DNA from: Clostridium beijerinckii
GTDB lineage: Bacteria > Bacillota > Clostridia > Clostridiales > Clostridiaceae
Assembly (NCBI GenBank): GCA_003129525.1
Contig: CP029329.1
Coordinates: forward strand, 2,027,501 to 2,091,500
Reading direction: 5' to 3'
Length of the DNA: 64,000 nucleotides
Shown: one piece after another, positions 37,281 through 47,025 of the stretch
Numbering within the stretch: the first letter of the stretch is position 1
Layout of the letters: the number at the start of each line of letters is the position of its first letter
Notes under the pieces: model-generated
Seen by the model: only the letters and a program-made list of their open reading frames with translations
Database searches by the model: none
What the model was told of the DNA's origin: nothing
Program-made: the position numbers and the translations under genes

Positions 37281-38321
37281 ATGAAAGTGTCTAAGAAGAT
37301 AATTGCGTGGGCAATATTATCTATAGTATTACAAGTTGGTGGATTATATGTTTTAGATAACTTTGTATTTAAACATTCATCAGACTTTCAAAGTAAAAAG
37401 ATAGAAATTCAAAAGGATAAGACAAAAGATATTAATGCAACTATTCCAACTGATGCTGAAGCAATAAATGTATCTTATGATGGAAAATATTTAACTTATA
37501 ATGAAAATAATAATTTATATATGCAAGATACTAAAACGGGTACTAACACTCAAATAACGACAGAAAATGAAGGCGAAATTCTTTACTATAAATGGTTATC
37601 AGATAGAGATAGGCTTATAATAGCTAAAAAGGTTAAAAGTGAAGGGGAATATAAAATTCAACTTGTAACATATAGCCCTCAGAATGCTTCTGAAACATTT
37701 GTTAGCAATATATGTACATACCAAAAAGACATGGAAGTTAAAAAAGTAAGTGAATCTACTATTACAGGTGTATATTATGTAGATATTTATAAAGGTGGAC
37801 TAAAAAATACAGTTTATAGAATAGATATAAATGATACTTTAACTAGGGTTTCACTTCAAACTAATGTTTTAGGAAATATGCAAGTAATACCCCATGAAGA
37901 TAGACTGATTTATGAAGATAAAGTAAATGGTAAGTTCTTTGTTACAAGTCCTAATAAACAATTAGTATTTAATTCTAATAAAAAATTAACGCTTTTAGGG
38001 ATTGATAGAAAAGATGTAGTATATATTGGTGAACTTAATGGAGATAAGATAGCAAGTATAGTTTACGGTAAAGTTAGTGAAGATACATCAACTTGGAAGA
38101 AAATAACTCTTGATTCAGTTGTAAATAGTGATGATTTATACTTTAGTAATGAAAGCGAAATACTAATTAATGATAATCTTAAAGGTAGTGTTAAGAACTT
38201 AACTAATGGAAATGAAGTTGAATATGAAGGAAAACTTATTCAAATTAAAGAAGATTTTATAGTTACTACAGATAGCAGTGGAAAATTAGTTTATAAAAAT
38301 TTAAAATCAGAAAATAAATAA
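37281..38321 (+). CDS. Membrane-anchored protein, probable beta-propeller, unknown
   Basis: A 346-residue protein with an N-terminal membrane helix (about residues 8-28) and an outside domain rich in short beta strands. Repeats such as VSYDGKYLTYNENNNLYMQD and EILYYKWLSDRDRLI resemble WD40-like/TolB propeller blades. I do not recognise a specific family. It directly follows the phosphodiester glycosidase gene, so the two may act together on a surface polymer. There is no lipobox cysteine. Confidence 0.72.
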   Translation: MKVSKKIIAWAILSIVLQVGGLYVLDNFVFKHSSDFQSKKIEIQKDKTKDINATIPTDAEAINVSYDGKYLTYNENNNLYMQDTKTGTNTQITTENEGEILYYKWLSDRDRLIIAKKVKSEGEYKIQLVTYSPQNASETFVSNICTYQKDMEVKKVSESTITGVYYVDIYKGGLKNTVYRIDINDTLTRVSLQTNVLGNMQVIPHEDRLIYEDKVNGKFFVTSPNKQLVFNSNKKLTLLGIDRKDVVYIGELNGDKIASIVYGKVSEDTSTWKKITLDSVVNSDDLYFSNESEILINDNLKGSVKNLTNGNEVEYEGKLIQIKEDFIVTTDSSGKLVYKNLKSENK

Positions 38322-38326
38322 TCATT

Positions 38327-38374
38327 AAGTATATTAAAGAAAATATACTAACATGTTATTTTTTGAATGTGACT
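38327..38374. mobile_element. Partial AGGCATAT-type element
   Basis: TGTTATTTTTTGAATGTGAC (38354-38373) matches the family's right end; the left end (ATTAAAGAAAATATACTAAC) is only loosely similar. Confidence 0.4.
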
Positions 38375-38380
38375 GATAAT

Positions 38381-38420
38381 AAAGAGCGCTCAATCTTGGA
38401 GGTTGAATGCTCTTTGTTTT
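38381..38420 (+). terminator. Terminator after the glycosidase operon
   Basis: The stem AAAGAGC..TCAA / TTGA..GCTCTTT is followed by GTTTTC. Confidence 0.8.
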
Positions 38421-38491
38421 CAAAAAATATGTATTACTATATATTAAATATGATATAATACAAGACATATACAATGAAAAAGGAGGAAAAT

Positions 38492-39130
38492 ATGAATTCA
38501 ATACTTAATATGATATTAATGATTCCAGGTATGCTTATTGCTTTTACATTCCATGAATATGCACATGCATACGTTGCAGATAAACTAGGAGATAAAACAC
38601 CAAGATTTCAAGGAAGATTAACTTTGAATCCAATTGCACATATTGATCCACTAGGATTTATAGCAGTTTTAATTTTTAGTTTTGGATGGGCAAAGCCAGT
38701 ACAAACTAATCCATCAGCATATAAAAATTATCATAAAGATGATTTGAAGGTAAGTTTAGCAGGGCCAATGGCAAATTTTTTAGTTGCTATAGTAATTGCA
38801 GTAATATTAGGATTTTATGTGAGATTTGCATATGGAGTTTTACCATCAGCATTATCTGGAGTACTATTTTCAATGATACGCTTTGCAATTGTAATTAATG
38901 TGAATATTGGTTTGTTTAATTTAATTCCAATACCGGGATTGGATGGGTTCAGCCTTTTAAGAGATTTACGTCCAAATACTTTTTATAGATTTGAAGAGAA
39001 ATTCTATCAATATCAAATGATAATAATGGTAGGACTCATATTTATTGGAGGAAGAATAATTTCAATACCAGCAGGAATTATAATAAATGCATTATTAAGC
39101 CTTGCTTCTCTAGTAGTTAATCTATTTTAA
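38492..39130 (+). CDS. Site-2 protease family (M50) intramembrane metalloprotease
   Basis: A 212-residue polytopic membrane protein. I chose ATG 38492, with AAAGGAGG upstream, over the longer frame. The zinc motif HEYAH is at residues 21-25 in the first helix, and the third metal ligand is in the NLIPIPGLDG motif near residue 152. This short, PDZ-less YwhC/FtsH-like subgroup is common in Firmicutes. Its substrates are mostly unknown. It stands alone between a terminator and the argS leader. Confidence 0.93.
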   Translation: MNSILNMILMIPGMLIAFTFHEYAHAYVADKLGDKTPRFQGRLTLNPIAHIDPLGFIAVLIFSFGWAKPVQTNPSAYKNYHKDDLKVSLAGPMANFLVAIVIAVILGFYVRFAYGVLPSALSGVLFSMIRFAIVINVNIGLFNLIPIPGLDGFSLLRDLRPNTFYRFEEKFYQYQMIIMVGLIFIGGRIISIPAGIIINALLSLASLVVNLF

Positions 39131-39146
39131 TGTGAAAAGAATAAAG

Positions 39147-39175
39147 TTGACAAAATTTAATACAATTTGTATAAT
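39147..39175 (+). promoter_or_regulatory. Consensus sigma-A promoter for the argS T-box leader
   Basis: TTGACA (39147-39152), 17 bp, TATAAT (39170-39175): a perfect consensus. Confidence 0.85.
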
Positions 39176-39204
39176 TTAATAAAATTAATATTGAAATATT
39201 CGAA

Positions 39205-39472
39205 GAAAAGGAGAGTATTTTAATTGATTCCTTAAGCGAATAGGGATAAGGTATATGCCTTGTGGTGAAAGCCCTATGGATAGATTAAAAGAAGAGAACC
39301 TTGGAGAAATCACCTGAAATGAGTAGGGATGGTCGCAATTAAACTTTGCGTTAAAAGTTAAGTGGTATTTTATTTAAACATATTAAAAAATCAATATGTT
39401 TTATACAAAATACAATTAGAGTGGTACCGCGGATAATCCGTCTCTTTATTATTAATAAGAGACGTTTTTTAT
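39205..39472 (+). ncRNA. T-box leader, arginine specifier
   Basis: The T-box sequence AGAGTGGTACCGCGG (39418-39432) is followed by a terminator, CGTCTCTTTATT/AATAAGAGACG plus T-run (39439-39470). Stem I: AAGG (39208-39211) pairs with CCTT (39299-39302); AGTA (39214-39217) lies opposite GAAGAGAA; TTTTAAT pairs with ATTAAAA. In that loop, GAA-G-AGA-A places the specifier AGA (39295-39297), an Arg codon, in the usual position after the loop-E GAA. Uncharged tRNA-Arg(UCU) would stabilise the antiterminator and turn on argS. A copy-4 TTAAC-block repeat lies between this leader and the gene. Confidence 0.92.
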
Positions 39473-39528
39473 GTGTCTGAAATTACTGAATGAAATTGAC
39501 GATTGTCAATTAAATAGTGGCTTAGCCA

Positions 39529-39563
39529 CAATTGTTAACTGTTAATTGTTAACTGTTAACTGA
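39529..39563. repeat. TTAAC-block repeat, copy 4 (right end)
   Basis: CAATTGTTAACTGTTAATTG and following blocks up to AACTGA at 39563. A small hairpin GTGGCTTAGCCAC precedes it (39518-39530). The left end is weak (ATTGACGATTGTCAATTAA near 39495). It ends directly before the argS ribosome site TTAGAGGAGG. Confidence 0.55.
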
Positions 39564-39580
39564 ATTAGAGGAGGATATTT

Positions 39581-41272
39581 ATGGATTACAAAATTAAAGT
39601 TGCAGAATTAATAAAAGAACATGTGGATTTAGATATTGAAATTATAGAAAAATTAATAGAAATACCACCAAAACCAGAAATGGGGGATTATGCTTTCCCA
39701 TGTTTTCAATTATCAAAGGTTATGAGAAAATCACCTAATATGATAGCAGAAGAATTAAAGAATTCGATGTGCATTGATGGATTTGAAAGAATCGAAAATC
39801 TTGGACCATACGTTAATTTTTTTGTTGATAAAGGCGTTTTTGCAGAAAATACAATTAAGAAGATTCTAGAAGATGGTGATAGCTATGGTTCATCAAATAT
39901 AGGAGAAGGAAAAACTGTATGCGTGGAATACTCTTCACCAAATATAGCAAAGCCTTTCCATGTTGGACATTTATTTACTACAGCTATAGGAAATGCTTTA
40001 TATAAGATGTTTAAAAAAGAAGGATATAATACTGTAGGACTAAATCACTTGGGAGATTGGGGAACTCAATTTGGTAAGTTAATATCAGCTTATGACAGAT
40101 GGGTAGATGAAGAAGCTTTAGAAAAAGCACCTATTGATGAATTACTTAGAATATATGTTAAATTTCATGAAGAAGCAGAAAAAGATTCTACGTTAGAAGA
40201 TGAAGCAAGAGCAAACTTTAAAGCGCTAGAAACTGGTGATGAAAAAGCTACAGCTCTTTGGACTAGATTTAGAGATTTAAGTTTAAAGGAATTTGAAAGA
40301 GTTTATAATATTTTAGGCGTTAAATTTGATTCATTAGCTGGAGAAGCATTTTATAATGATAAAATGGATGTAATTGTTAATGAATTAAAAGAAAAAAAAT
40401 TACTTGTTGAGAGTAATGGGGCACAAGTTGTAATGCTTGATGATTATAATATGCCACCATGTATTGTACTTAAAGGTGATGGAGCATCAATATATGCAAC
40501 AAGAGATTTAGCTGCTGCTATGTATAGAAAGAAAACTTATGATTTCCATAAATGTGTTTATGTAGTTGGAAGCCCACAAGCGCTACATTTTAAACAAGTA
40601 TTTAAGGTGTTAGAACTTGCAGGACATGAATGGTCAAAAGACTGTGTACATGTAGGATTTGGATTAGTTAAGTTTGCAGATAGAAAACTTTCAACTAGAA
40701 ATGGTTCAATTGTTTTACTTGATGATTTAATTCGTGAAGCAATTGAAAAAACTATGGAAGTTATAAATGAAAAGAATCCAGAACTTGAAAATAAAGAAGA
40801 AGTTGCAAAGAAAATTGGTGTGGGAGCAGTGATTTTCACTTATCTTAAAAATTCAAGAGAAAAGGATATTGTTTTTGATTGGAAAGAAATTTTATCATTT
40901 GATGGAGAAACAGGTCCGTATGTACAATATTCATATGCTAGAGGAAATAGTATATTAAATAAAGGTAATGAATGTACAGGAACTGTAGATTATAGTAAAT
41001 TATCATCAAAAGAAGAATTTGAATTAGTTAAGAGCTTAGCTAATTTTAATAATGCAATAACTTTTGCGTTAGAAAAGCTTGAACCATCAATATTAACTAG
41101 ATATGTAATTGAAGTAGCAAAAGGATTTAATAAATTCTATAATGCACATTCAGTATTAAATTTAGAAGATGAAGATTTAAAAGCTACTAGATTAAGCTTG
41201 GTTAAAGTAACTCTTCAAGTTATAAAAAGTGGATTAGAACTACTTGGAATAGATGTAGTAGAAAAAATGTAA
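39581..41272 (+). CDS. argS: Arginyl-tRNA synthetase
   Basis: Class I synthetase charging tRNA-Arg. The length is 563 residues. It has the N-terminal Add-1 domain, the HIGH-type motif KPFHVGHL (H near residue 127), and a C-terminal DALR anticodon-binding domain ([11 protein letters not shown]... [11 protein letters not shown]). The usual KMSKS is replaced by a degenerate sequence around [14 protein letters not shown], as in many ArgRS. The T-box leader with an Arg specifier upstream independently confirms the function. Confidence 0.98.
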   Translation: MDYKIKVAELIKEHVDLDIEIIEKLIEIPPKPEMGDYAFPCFQLSKVMRKSPNMIAEELKNSMCIDGFERIENLGPYVNFFVDKGVFAENTIKKILEDGDSYGSSNIGEGKTVCVEYSSPNIAKPFHVGHLFTTAIGNALYKMFKKEGYNTVGLNHLGDWGTQFGKLISAYDRWVDEEALEKAPIDELLRIYVKFHEEAEKDSTLEDEARANFKALETGDEKATALWTRFRDLSLKEFERVYNILGVKFDSLAGEAFYNDKMDVIVNELKEKKLLVESNGAQVVMLDDYNMPPCIVLKGDGASIYATRDLAAAMYRKKTYDFHKCVYVVGSPQALHFKQVFKVLELAGHEWSKDCVHVGFGLVKFADRKLSTRNGSIVLLDDLIREAIEKTMEVINEKNPELENKEEVAKKIGVGAVIFTYLKNSREKDIVFDWKEILSFDGETGPYVQYSYARGNSILNKGNECTGTVDYSKLSSKEEFELVKSLANFNNAITFALEKLEPSILTRYVIEVAKGFNKFYNAHSVLNLEDEDLKATRLSLVKVTLQVIKSGLELLGIDVVEKM

Positions 41273-41277
41273 ATAGA

Positions 41278-41323
41278 AATAGAGGAAAAGCTCTTTTTAG
41301 AGTTTAGCCTCTATTTTTTTACG
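41278..41323 (+). terminator. Terminator after argS
   Basis: AATAGAGG/CCTCTATT with an inner CTCT/AGAG hairpin, followed by TTTTTTT. Confidence 0.82.
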
Positions 41324-41439
41324 TTTTTTTACACAAGAAAATTATATACTTCAGAAATATATAAGATTAAAAAAATGAATATATGATATAATTAAGTCAT
41401 GATTGCAAGTTTTAACTAAAAAGGATTTAAAATCGTTTA

Positions 41440-41467
41440 CTCCTCTGACATTGGGAAGAGGAGTTTC
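41440..41467 (+). promoter_or_regulatory. Hairpin in the leader of the acyltransferase gene
   Basis: ACTCCTCT/AGAGGAGT with a loop of about 10 bases, about 70 bp before the ATG. The leader (41400-41533) also contains a GC-richer stretch (GTTACGGATGCTAGCTATCG). I cannot match it to a known riboswitch. A TATAAT at about 41389 may be the -10. Confidence 0.35.
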
Positions 41468-41533
41468 ATATAAGTGGGAGTGTTACGGATGCTAGCTATC
41501 GGATAAAGGGATATTTAGCAATATGGAGGAGAA

Positions 41534-42634
41534 ATGAGAAGAAACGAAATCGATTGGATTAGAAACATTTGTATATTATTATTATTTGTATTTCATACAG
41601 CATCCATTTTTACATATTATGAACCATGGTATATTTGGTCTGATAGTAAAAGTTGGTTAGCTACAATAGTCTTTATAGTATTTATTCCTTGGCATATGCC
41701 TGTACTATTCTTTTTAGCCGGAGCATCTACAAGATTCTCATTAGGTAGTAGAAATGGAAAAACATATATTTTAGAAAGAGTGAAAAAACTTCTAATTCCA
41801 TTTGTACTTGGAATGTTAATTTTAGTTCCTCCTCAAGGGTATTTTGCACGAGTAAGTAGAGGAAAACCTGTAGAGAATTATTTGCAGCAATATAAGTATT
41901 TTTGGACTACTATTTCAGATATACCTTATGATGGAGGACTCGGGCCTGCACATTTATGGTTTATATTGTATCTATTTATTATTTCAATAGTTGGATTATT
42001 TATTATTAAAAGCTTTAAAAAAGAAGGAATGAAAAGTTTTTTATTAAGGATTAAGGATAAATTAACTAGTAAATATTCTTTGTTTTTTATAGTGTTAGTA
42101 TTTTTTGTTGCTGATATAACTCCACTTGCAATTGCAGAAAAGAATATACTAATATTTTTAATAGTATTTTTATTGGGATATATTGTTTATAGTGATAATG
42201 ATTATTTAGAATATATAGATAAGAATAAAATGAAGAGTCTAATTATAACAGTGATTTTTTTCATGGTTTATATAGGTGTAATTTTACCATACTACCAATT
42301 GAACAATAATGGTAGAAGTGGCTTGAAATTTTTATTATCTATAATGAGGAATGCTGCCATGATAACTACTATTGTAGCAATTATTGGATATGGAAGGAAA
42401 TATTTAACTGGTAGAGGAAAAGTACTTGATTATTTAAATAAATCTTGTTTTCCAATATATATATTACATCAACCTATAATAGTTATAATTGCATATTATA
42501 TTATGAATTATTATACATTACCCACATATTTATTAATTTTAATTATTTTAGGAAGTTCAATTCCTATAACTTTTGGAATTTATGAAATATTTAGGCGAAT
42601 AAAAATAACAAGATATTTAATTGGTGTTAAGTAA
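41534..42634 (+). CDS. Acyltransferase-3 family membrane protein
   Basis: A 366-residue protein with about ten membrane helices, of the OafA/MdoC-like acyltransferase-3 family. Members transfer acyl groups such as acetyl or succinyl to cell-surface sugars. The N-terminus has RRNEIDWIRNICILLLFVFH (conserved R and catalytic H near residue 21), followed by HMPVLFFLAGASTRFSLG and WFILYLFIIS near 145. The ribosome site TATGGAGGAG is next to the ATG. No sugar-polymer genes are adjacent, so the substrate is unknown. Confidence 0.9.
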   Translation: MRRNEIDWIRNICILLLFVFHTASIFTYYEPWYIWSDSKSWLATIVFIVFIPWHMPVLFFLAGASTRFSLGSRNGKTYILERVKKLLIPFVLGMLILVPPQGYFARVSRGKPVENYLQQYKYFWTTISDIPYDGGLGPAHLWFILYLFIISIVGLFIIKSFKKEGMKSFLLRIKDKLTSKYSLFFIVLVFFVADITPLAIAEKNILIFLIVFLLGYIVYSDNDYLEYIDKNKMKSLIITVIFFMVYIGVILPYYQLNNNGRSGLKFLLSIMRNAAMITTIVAIIGYGRKYLTGRGKVLDYLNKSCFPIYILHQPIIVIIAYYIMNYYTLPTYLLILIILGSSIPITFGIYEIFRRIKITRYLIGVK

Positions 42635-42680
42635 GACATCAAAAAATAAATATAATAGGATATATTATTGAAGGAGTTTT

Positions 42681-43217
42681 ATGGAAGAATTTTATGATTT
42701 AATAAATAAACGTCAGAGTTGCAGAAAATATTTGGATAAGCCTGTTGAAAAGGAAAAATTAATTAAATGTATTGAATCTGCAAGAATAGCTCCATCTGCA
42801 TGCAATAGTCAACCATGGCATTTTGTTGTTGCAAATAATAAAGAATTATCATCAAAGATTGCCATGTGCTTGCAAGATAAGGTTATGAATAAGTTTACTA
42901 GTGAATGTCAATCATTTATAATAGTTGTTGAAGAAAGCGGTAATTTGACCTCACGTGCAGGAGCATTAATGAAACAACAGGATTATAGGTCTGTTGATAT
43001 TGGCATCGCTACAGAACACATATGCCTATCTGCAGCACAACAGAATCTAGGGACCTGTATTTTAGGTTGGTTTAATGAAAAGAAGCTTAAAAAACTTTTA
43101 AATATTAATAAATTAAAAAGAATTAGATTAGTAATAGCAATAGGGTATCCAGAAAACAATGATATACGAAAGAAAATAAGAAAAAATATAAATGAAATTT
43201 CTACTTTTATAGAATAA
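42681..43217 (+). CDS. Nitroreductase family protein
   Basis: A 178-residue FMN-dependent oxidoreductase of the nitroreductase fold. The FMN-binding RQSCRKYLDKPVEKEKL is at residues 9-25, APSACNSQPWHFVVA near 36, and IATEHICLSAAQQNLGTCIL near 110. It probably reduces nitro groups, quinones or flavins with NAD(P)H; the natural substrate is unknown. It starts 46 bp after the acyltransferase gene and may be co-transcribed with it. Confidence 0.9.
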   Translation: MEEFYDLINKRQSCRKYLDKPVEKEKLIKCIESARIAPSACNSQPWHFVVANNKELSSKIAMCLQDKVMNKFTSECQSFIIVVEESGNLTSRAGALMKQQDYRSVDIGIATEHICLSAAQQNLGTCILGWFNEKKLKKLLNINKLKRIRLVIAIGYPENNDIRKKIRKNINEISTFIE

Positions 43218-43259
43218 GGTACATCAAATAAGATAAAATACTGGGTTATTAATCTTTTT

Positions 43260-43347
43260 AAGACACATGAAAATAAATAACAAGTCCAAAGTTGCCATGA
43301 ATATTTTTTATCAGGCAAATGGATTTGTTATTTTTTTATTGTGTCTA
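43260..43347. mobile_element. AGGCATAT-type element, internally deleted
   Basis: The ends AGACACATGAAAATAAATAA and TTATTTTTTTATTGTGTCT are inverted. The interior GCCATGAATATTTTTTATCAGG matches the reverse complement of the inner right part of the 9397-9626 copy, showing derivation by internal deletion. Confidence 0.65.
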
Positions 43348-43367
43348 ATGTGACTAAACAAGAATAT

Positions 43368-43413
43368 ATTAAAACACTATAAATATAATTATGTTTTTAT
43401 AGTGTTTTAATTA
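43368..43413 (+). terminator. Terminator after the nitroreductase gene
   Basis: ATTAAAACACTATAAA/TTTATAGTGTTTTAAT flanked by A/T runs, directly after the MITE-like element. Confidence 0.75.
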
Positions 43414-43417
43414 TGTT

Positions 43418-43453
43418 AGGCATCTTTGACCTGTTATTATCTTACGTGTGCTT
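43418..43453. mobile_element. Compact AGGCATAT-type element
   Basis: AGGCATCTTTGACCTGTTAT followed by TATCTTACGTGTGCTTT resembles the compact copy at 32613-32648. Together with the terminator and the 43260 copy it fills the 43218-43535 gap. Confidence 0.45.
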
Positions 43454-43535
43454 TGAATTATTAATATCTTGTTTCTAAGCTTTTCTGAATCACAAAAATA
43501 AAGTATAATAAATAAGTGAAAAAGGATGTGGTAAA

Positions 43536-44264
43536 ATGTCAAATATAGGTGCATTTTTTGATTTAGATGGAACTCTATACAGAGAAGGGCTAATAACAGA
43601 AGTATTTAAAAAAATGGTTAAATATGAGATTATAGGGTCAGAAAGATGGTATAATGATGTAAGACCATATTTTATGAAATGGGATAAAAGGCAAGGTGAT
43701 TATGATAATTACCTTTTAAAGATGATAGATATATATATTGAATCCATTAAAGGATTGCAAAAATATCAAATGGATTATATAGCACAAAAAGTTGTAGAAC
43801 AAAAAGGTGACAGAGTTTATACTTTCACGAGAGATAGAATAAAGTGGCATAAAGCGAGTAATCATACTTTAATCATAATATCAGGATCACCTTCAGAGCT
43901 TGTAGGTCAAATGGCTAAAAAATATGGATTCACAGATTACATCGGGGCTAAATACGTTGTAGATAATGAAGGTGTATATACAGGAGATGTTATTCCAATG
44001 TGGGATAGTAGAAGCAAAGCTAGGGCAATAGGTGATTTTGTTAAAAAATATGATATAGATTTAAGTGTAAGTTATGCTTATGGAGACACAGCGGGAGATT
44101 ATACTATGTTTAAAAATGTAAAACATCCTTATTGTATGAATCCAACTAAAGAACTTTTGCAAAAAGTTCTAAAAGACAGAGAATTAATAAAAAAAGTTAA
44201 TGTCGTAGTTGAGAGAAAGGATGTAATATATAACTTGGATATTGAAGATATACAATTCTTATAG
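43536..44264 (+). CDS. HAD-IB family hydrolase
   Basis: A 242-residue phosphatase-like protein of the HAD superfamily, subfamily IB (SerB-like). Motif I is FFDLDGTLYREG (nucleophile D near residue 8), motif II IIISGSPSELVG (S near 114), and motif III/IV YGDTAGDYTMF (near 184). It is probably a cytoplasmic phosphomonoesterase with unknown substrate. It is followed 14 bp later by a YprB-like nuclease gene in the same transcript. Confidence 0.9.
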   Translation: MSNIGAFFDLDGTLYREGLITEVFKKMVKYEIIGSERWYNDVRPYFMKWDKRQGDYDNYLLKMIDIYIESIKGLQKYQMDYIAQKVVEQKGDRVYTFTRDRIKWHKASNHTLIIISGSPSELVGQMAKKYGFTDYIGAKYVVDNEGVYTGDVIPMWDSRSKARAIGDFVKKYDIDLSVSYAYGDTAGDYTMFKNVKHPYCMNPTKELLQKVLKDRELIKKVNVVVERKDVIYNLDIEDIQFL

Positions 44265-44278
44265 GAAAGAGTGATACT

Positions 44279-45013
44279 GTGATTATTCGTGAAAATAAGG
44301 TCAAGATAAAAAATTTTGAGGATGAATTTATTATGAAGTCTCAAGATAGAGAGTATAATCCTGAAGAAATTATCTTCTTTGATCTTGAACATTATGTTTA
44401 TAAAAAACCTAAATGCATTGGAGTATTTGGTGCATGTGAGTATGACAATAAAAATAATCATATATTAGTTACTCAATATATGATCGAAGATAGAGATGAA
44501 GCCATAAATATATTATATCTTGCAAAAGAATATTTTATAAGAATGAAAGAAAAAGGTAAAAAAACAATAGTTACATTTTCAGGGAATAATGATTTTACAG
44601 TTATTAATTATCTTTTTAAGGAAAATGGCATAGACTATAATTTTAGCAAAGAGTTTGATTCAATTGATATTCAAAAGGAATATGAAAAAGAGAAAAAGGT
44701 ATCTACTGGGCTTAAAAAGTTAGAAAAGATATTTGATATTGAAAGAGAAGGCGAAGTTATTAGTGGATCAAATTTAGCTAAAACTTTTCATAAAGTTATG
44801 AAGGATAAAAGTTATTTTAAAAGAATGCCAGAAGAAAAAATAGAAAAAATACTACTTTATAATGAGCAAGATGTTATAAATTTATTATATATATATATTA
44901 ACTGGAAGAAATATGTTTTTGAAGATGCTATAGAAGATGAAATCACTCTGAAAAATATAGAAGATTTAGAAGATTATAATATGAATGAAGATGAATTAAA
45001 TACGGATTTGTAA
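44279..45013 (+). CDS. YprB-like RNase H-fold protein
   Basis: A 244-residue protein with the RNase H-like/YprB nuclease fold. The acidic residues fit a DEDD active site: FFDLEHYVY (D-x-E, near residue 34), TFSGNNDFTVINYLF (D near 104), and YNEQDVINLLYIY (D near 202). The start is GTG 44279, with AGGAAAGAGTG upstream; an internal ATG at residue 19 is possible. It probably cleaves nucleic acid 3' ends, with substrate unknown. It forms a two-gene unit with the HAD hydrolase. Confidence 0.8.
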   Translation: MIIRENKVKIKNFEDEFIMKSQDREYNPEEIIFFDLEHYVYKKPKCIGVFGACEYDNKNNHILVTQYMIEDRDEAINILYLAKEYFIRMKEKGKKTIVTFSGNNDFTVINYLFKENGIDYNFSKEFDSIDIQKEYEKEKKVSTGLKKLEKIFDIEREGEVISGSNLAKTFHKVMKDKSYFKRMPEEKIEKILLYNEQDVINLLYIYINWKKYVFEDAIEDEITLKNIEDLEDYNMNEDELNTDL

Positions 45014-45208
45014 ATTAAAAACATAGTAATCGCTACTTTCTTTTTAATTTACAACTTTCGGTAATTTAAATAAATTTATCTTTATTTTTTCTTTATATTA
45101 GATTAAAATTATTATAAGTAAAAATAACAATATAGTTTAAGAGAGAATGTTATTTTAAGTAATATACTCTTTTCTTAATTAAAATACATTTATAAGTGAG
45201 GTAATACT

Positions 45209-46870
45209 ATGTCAAACGAAATTAATTCGTCTAATTTTATAAGGAATATCGTCATAGAAGATTTAGAACAAGGTAAACATAAGGAAATAATTACTCGTTT
45301 TCCACCAGAACCTAACGGTTACTTACATATAGGTCACGCTAAGTCTATTCTTTTAAATTTTGGTTTAGCAGATGAGTTTAATGGAAAAACCCATTTGAGA
45401 TTTGATGATACGAACCCTGTTAAAGAGGATACGGAATATGTTGAATCAATTAAAGAAGATGTAAAATGGCTTGGCGGAAATTGGGATGAACTTTTCTTTG
45501 CGTCCAATTATTTTGATGAAATGTATAATAGAGCTATTCTACTAATAAAAAAAGGTAAAGCTTATGTTTGTGATTTAACAGCTGAAGAAGCTAAAGAGTA
45601 TAGAGGAACATTAACTAAGCCTGGCACCGAAAGTCCTTACAGAAATAGAACAGTTTCTGAAAATTTAGATTTATTTGAAAGAATGAAAAATGGAGAATTT
45701 GCTGATGGTGAAAAAGTTCTTAGAGCCAAAATAGATATGACTTCAGCAAATATAAATATGAGAGATCCTATTATATACAGAATATCTCATTCTACTCATC
45801 ATAACACTGGTGACAAATGGTGCATATATCCTATGTATGACTTCGCTCATCCATTAGAAGATGCTATTGAACATATAACTCACTCTATCTGTACTTTAGA
45901 ATTTGAAGATCATAGACCACTTTACGACTGGATGGTAAGCGAATGTGAAATGGAAGCTACTCCAAGACAAATAGAATTTGCAAGATTAAATATTACTAAT
46001 ACAGTTATGAGTAAAAGAAAACTTAAACAACTAGTTGATGAAAAGGTTGTTGATGGATGGGATGACCCTAGAATGCCAACTATTTGTGGACTTAGAAGAA
46101 AAGGTTGCACTCCTGAAGCGCTTCGAAATTTCTGCACAGCCATTGGAGTTGCTAAAGCTAATTCTACCGTTGATTCTCAAATGTTAGATTACTTTGTAAG
46201 AGAAGATTTACAACTTAAAGCACCACTAGCTATGGCTGTATTAAATCCTCTAAAACTTGTAATAACTAACTATCCTGAAAATGAAACAGAAATGCTTGAA
46301 ATAGAAAATAATTCTAAAGATGAAGCGCAAGGTACAAGATTCGTTCCATTCTCTAGAGAAATATATATTGAAAGAGAAGACTTTATGGAAATTCCAGCTA
46401 AGAAATACTTTAGATTATTTCCTGGTAACGAAGTTAGACTAAAGGGAGCATATTTTGTTAAATGTAATGAAATAATTAAAGATGAAAATGGCAGCGTTAC
46501 AGAAATTCACTGTACTTATGATCCAGAAACTAAGAGTGGTTCTGGCTTCACTGGCAGAAAAGTAAAGGCAACTATCCATTGGGTAGATGTAAAATCTTGC
46601 GTTTCGGCTGAATTTAGATTATTTGAACCATTAATATTAGATGATATTGAAGAAAACGAAGGTAAAGACTTCCTTGAACAAATAAATCCAAATTCAATGG
46701 AAATATTACAAGGTTTCATTGAACCAACAGCAATTAAAGATGCTAAACCTCAAGATAAATTCCAAATGGTTAGAAATGGCTTCTTTACAGTAGATACTAA
46801 ATATACCACACCTGAAAAGTTAGTACTTAACAGAATAGTGTCATTGAAATCATCATTTAAGTTGAGCTAA
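45209..46870 (+). CDS. glnS: Glutaminyl-tRNA synthetase
   Basis: Class I synthetase charging tRNA-Gln directly. The length is 553 residues. It has [15 protein letters not shown] (HIGH near residue 40), the GlnRS-type [15 protein letters not shown], and [11 protein letters not shown] (KMSKS-like, near 268), followed by the beta-barrel anticodon domain (IHWVDVKSC). Most clostridia also have GatCAB, so GlnRS may coexist with the indirect route. Its codon choice includes somewhat more C-ending and CTT codons than the neighbours. It is alone between the YprB-like gene and a strong terminator. Confidence 0.97.
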   Translation: MSNEINSSNFIRNIVIEDLEQGKHKEIITRFPPEPNGYLHIGHAKSILLNFGLADEFNGKTHLRFDDTNPVKEDTEYVESIKEDVKWLGGNWDELFFASNYFDEMYNRAILLIKKGKAYVCDLTAEEAKEYRGTLTKPGTESPYRNRTVSENLDLFERMKNGEFADGEKVLRAKIDMTSANINMRDPIIYRISHSTHHNTGDKWCIYPMYDFAHPLEDAIEHITHSICTLEFEDHRPLYDWMVSECEMEATPRQIEFARLNITNTVMSKRKLKQLVDEKVVDGWDDPRMPTICGLRRKGCTPEALRNFCTAIGVAKANSTVDSQMLDYFVREDLQLKAPLAMAVLNPLKLVITNYPENETEMLEIENNSKDEAQGTRFVPFSREIYIEREDFMEIPAKKYFRLFPGNEVRLKGAYFVKCNEIIKDENGSVTEIHCTYDPETKSGSGFTGRKVKATIHWVDVKSCVSAEFRLFEPLILDDIEENEGKDFLEQINPNSMEILQGFIEPTAIKDAKPQDKFQMVRNGFFTVDTKYTTPEKLVLNRIVSLKSSFKLS

Positions 46871-46901
46871 TTTAGGAAAATCTAGTTTATAGAAAATATT
46901 C

Positions 46902-46946
46902 AAAAAAGGATAATTTTTTGCTAATGCAAAGGATTATCCTTTTTTT
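46902..46946 (+). terminator. Terminator after glnS
   Basis: AAAAAAGGATAAT/ATTATCCTTTTTTT, a strong stem with a T-run. Confidence 0.9.
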
Positions 46947-47025
46947 GCCGGCATAGAAGTATGACTTAATATGACATGCTACTTTTTTTCCAGTACAATG
47001 AATAAATTTTATATCAAAACACAAC

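Noticed and set aside
39482..39570. Upstream T-box-like element for glnS and asnA
   Set aside because: Only argS and gltX have the TGGTACCGCGG/GGTGGTAACGCGG sequence; nothing comparable precedes glnS or asnA.
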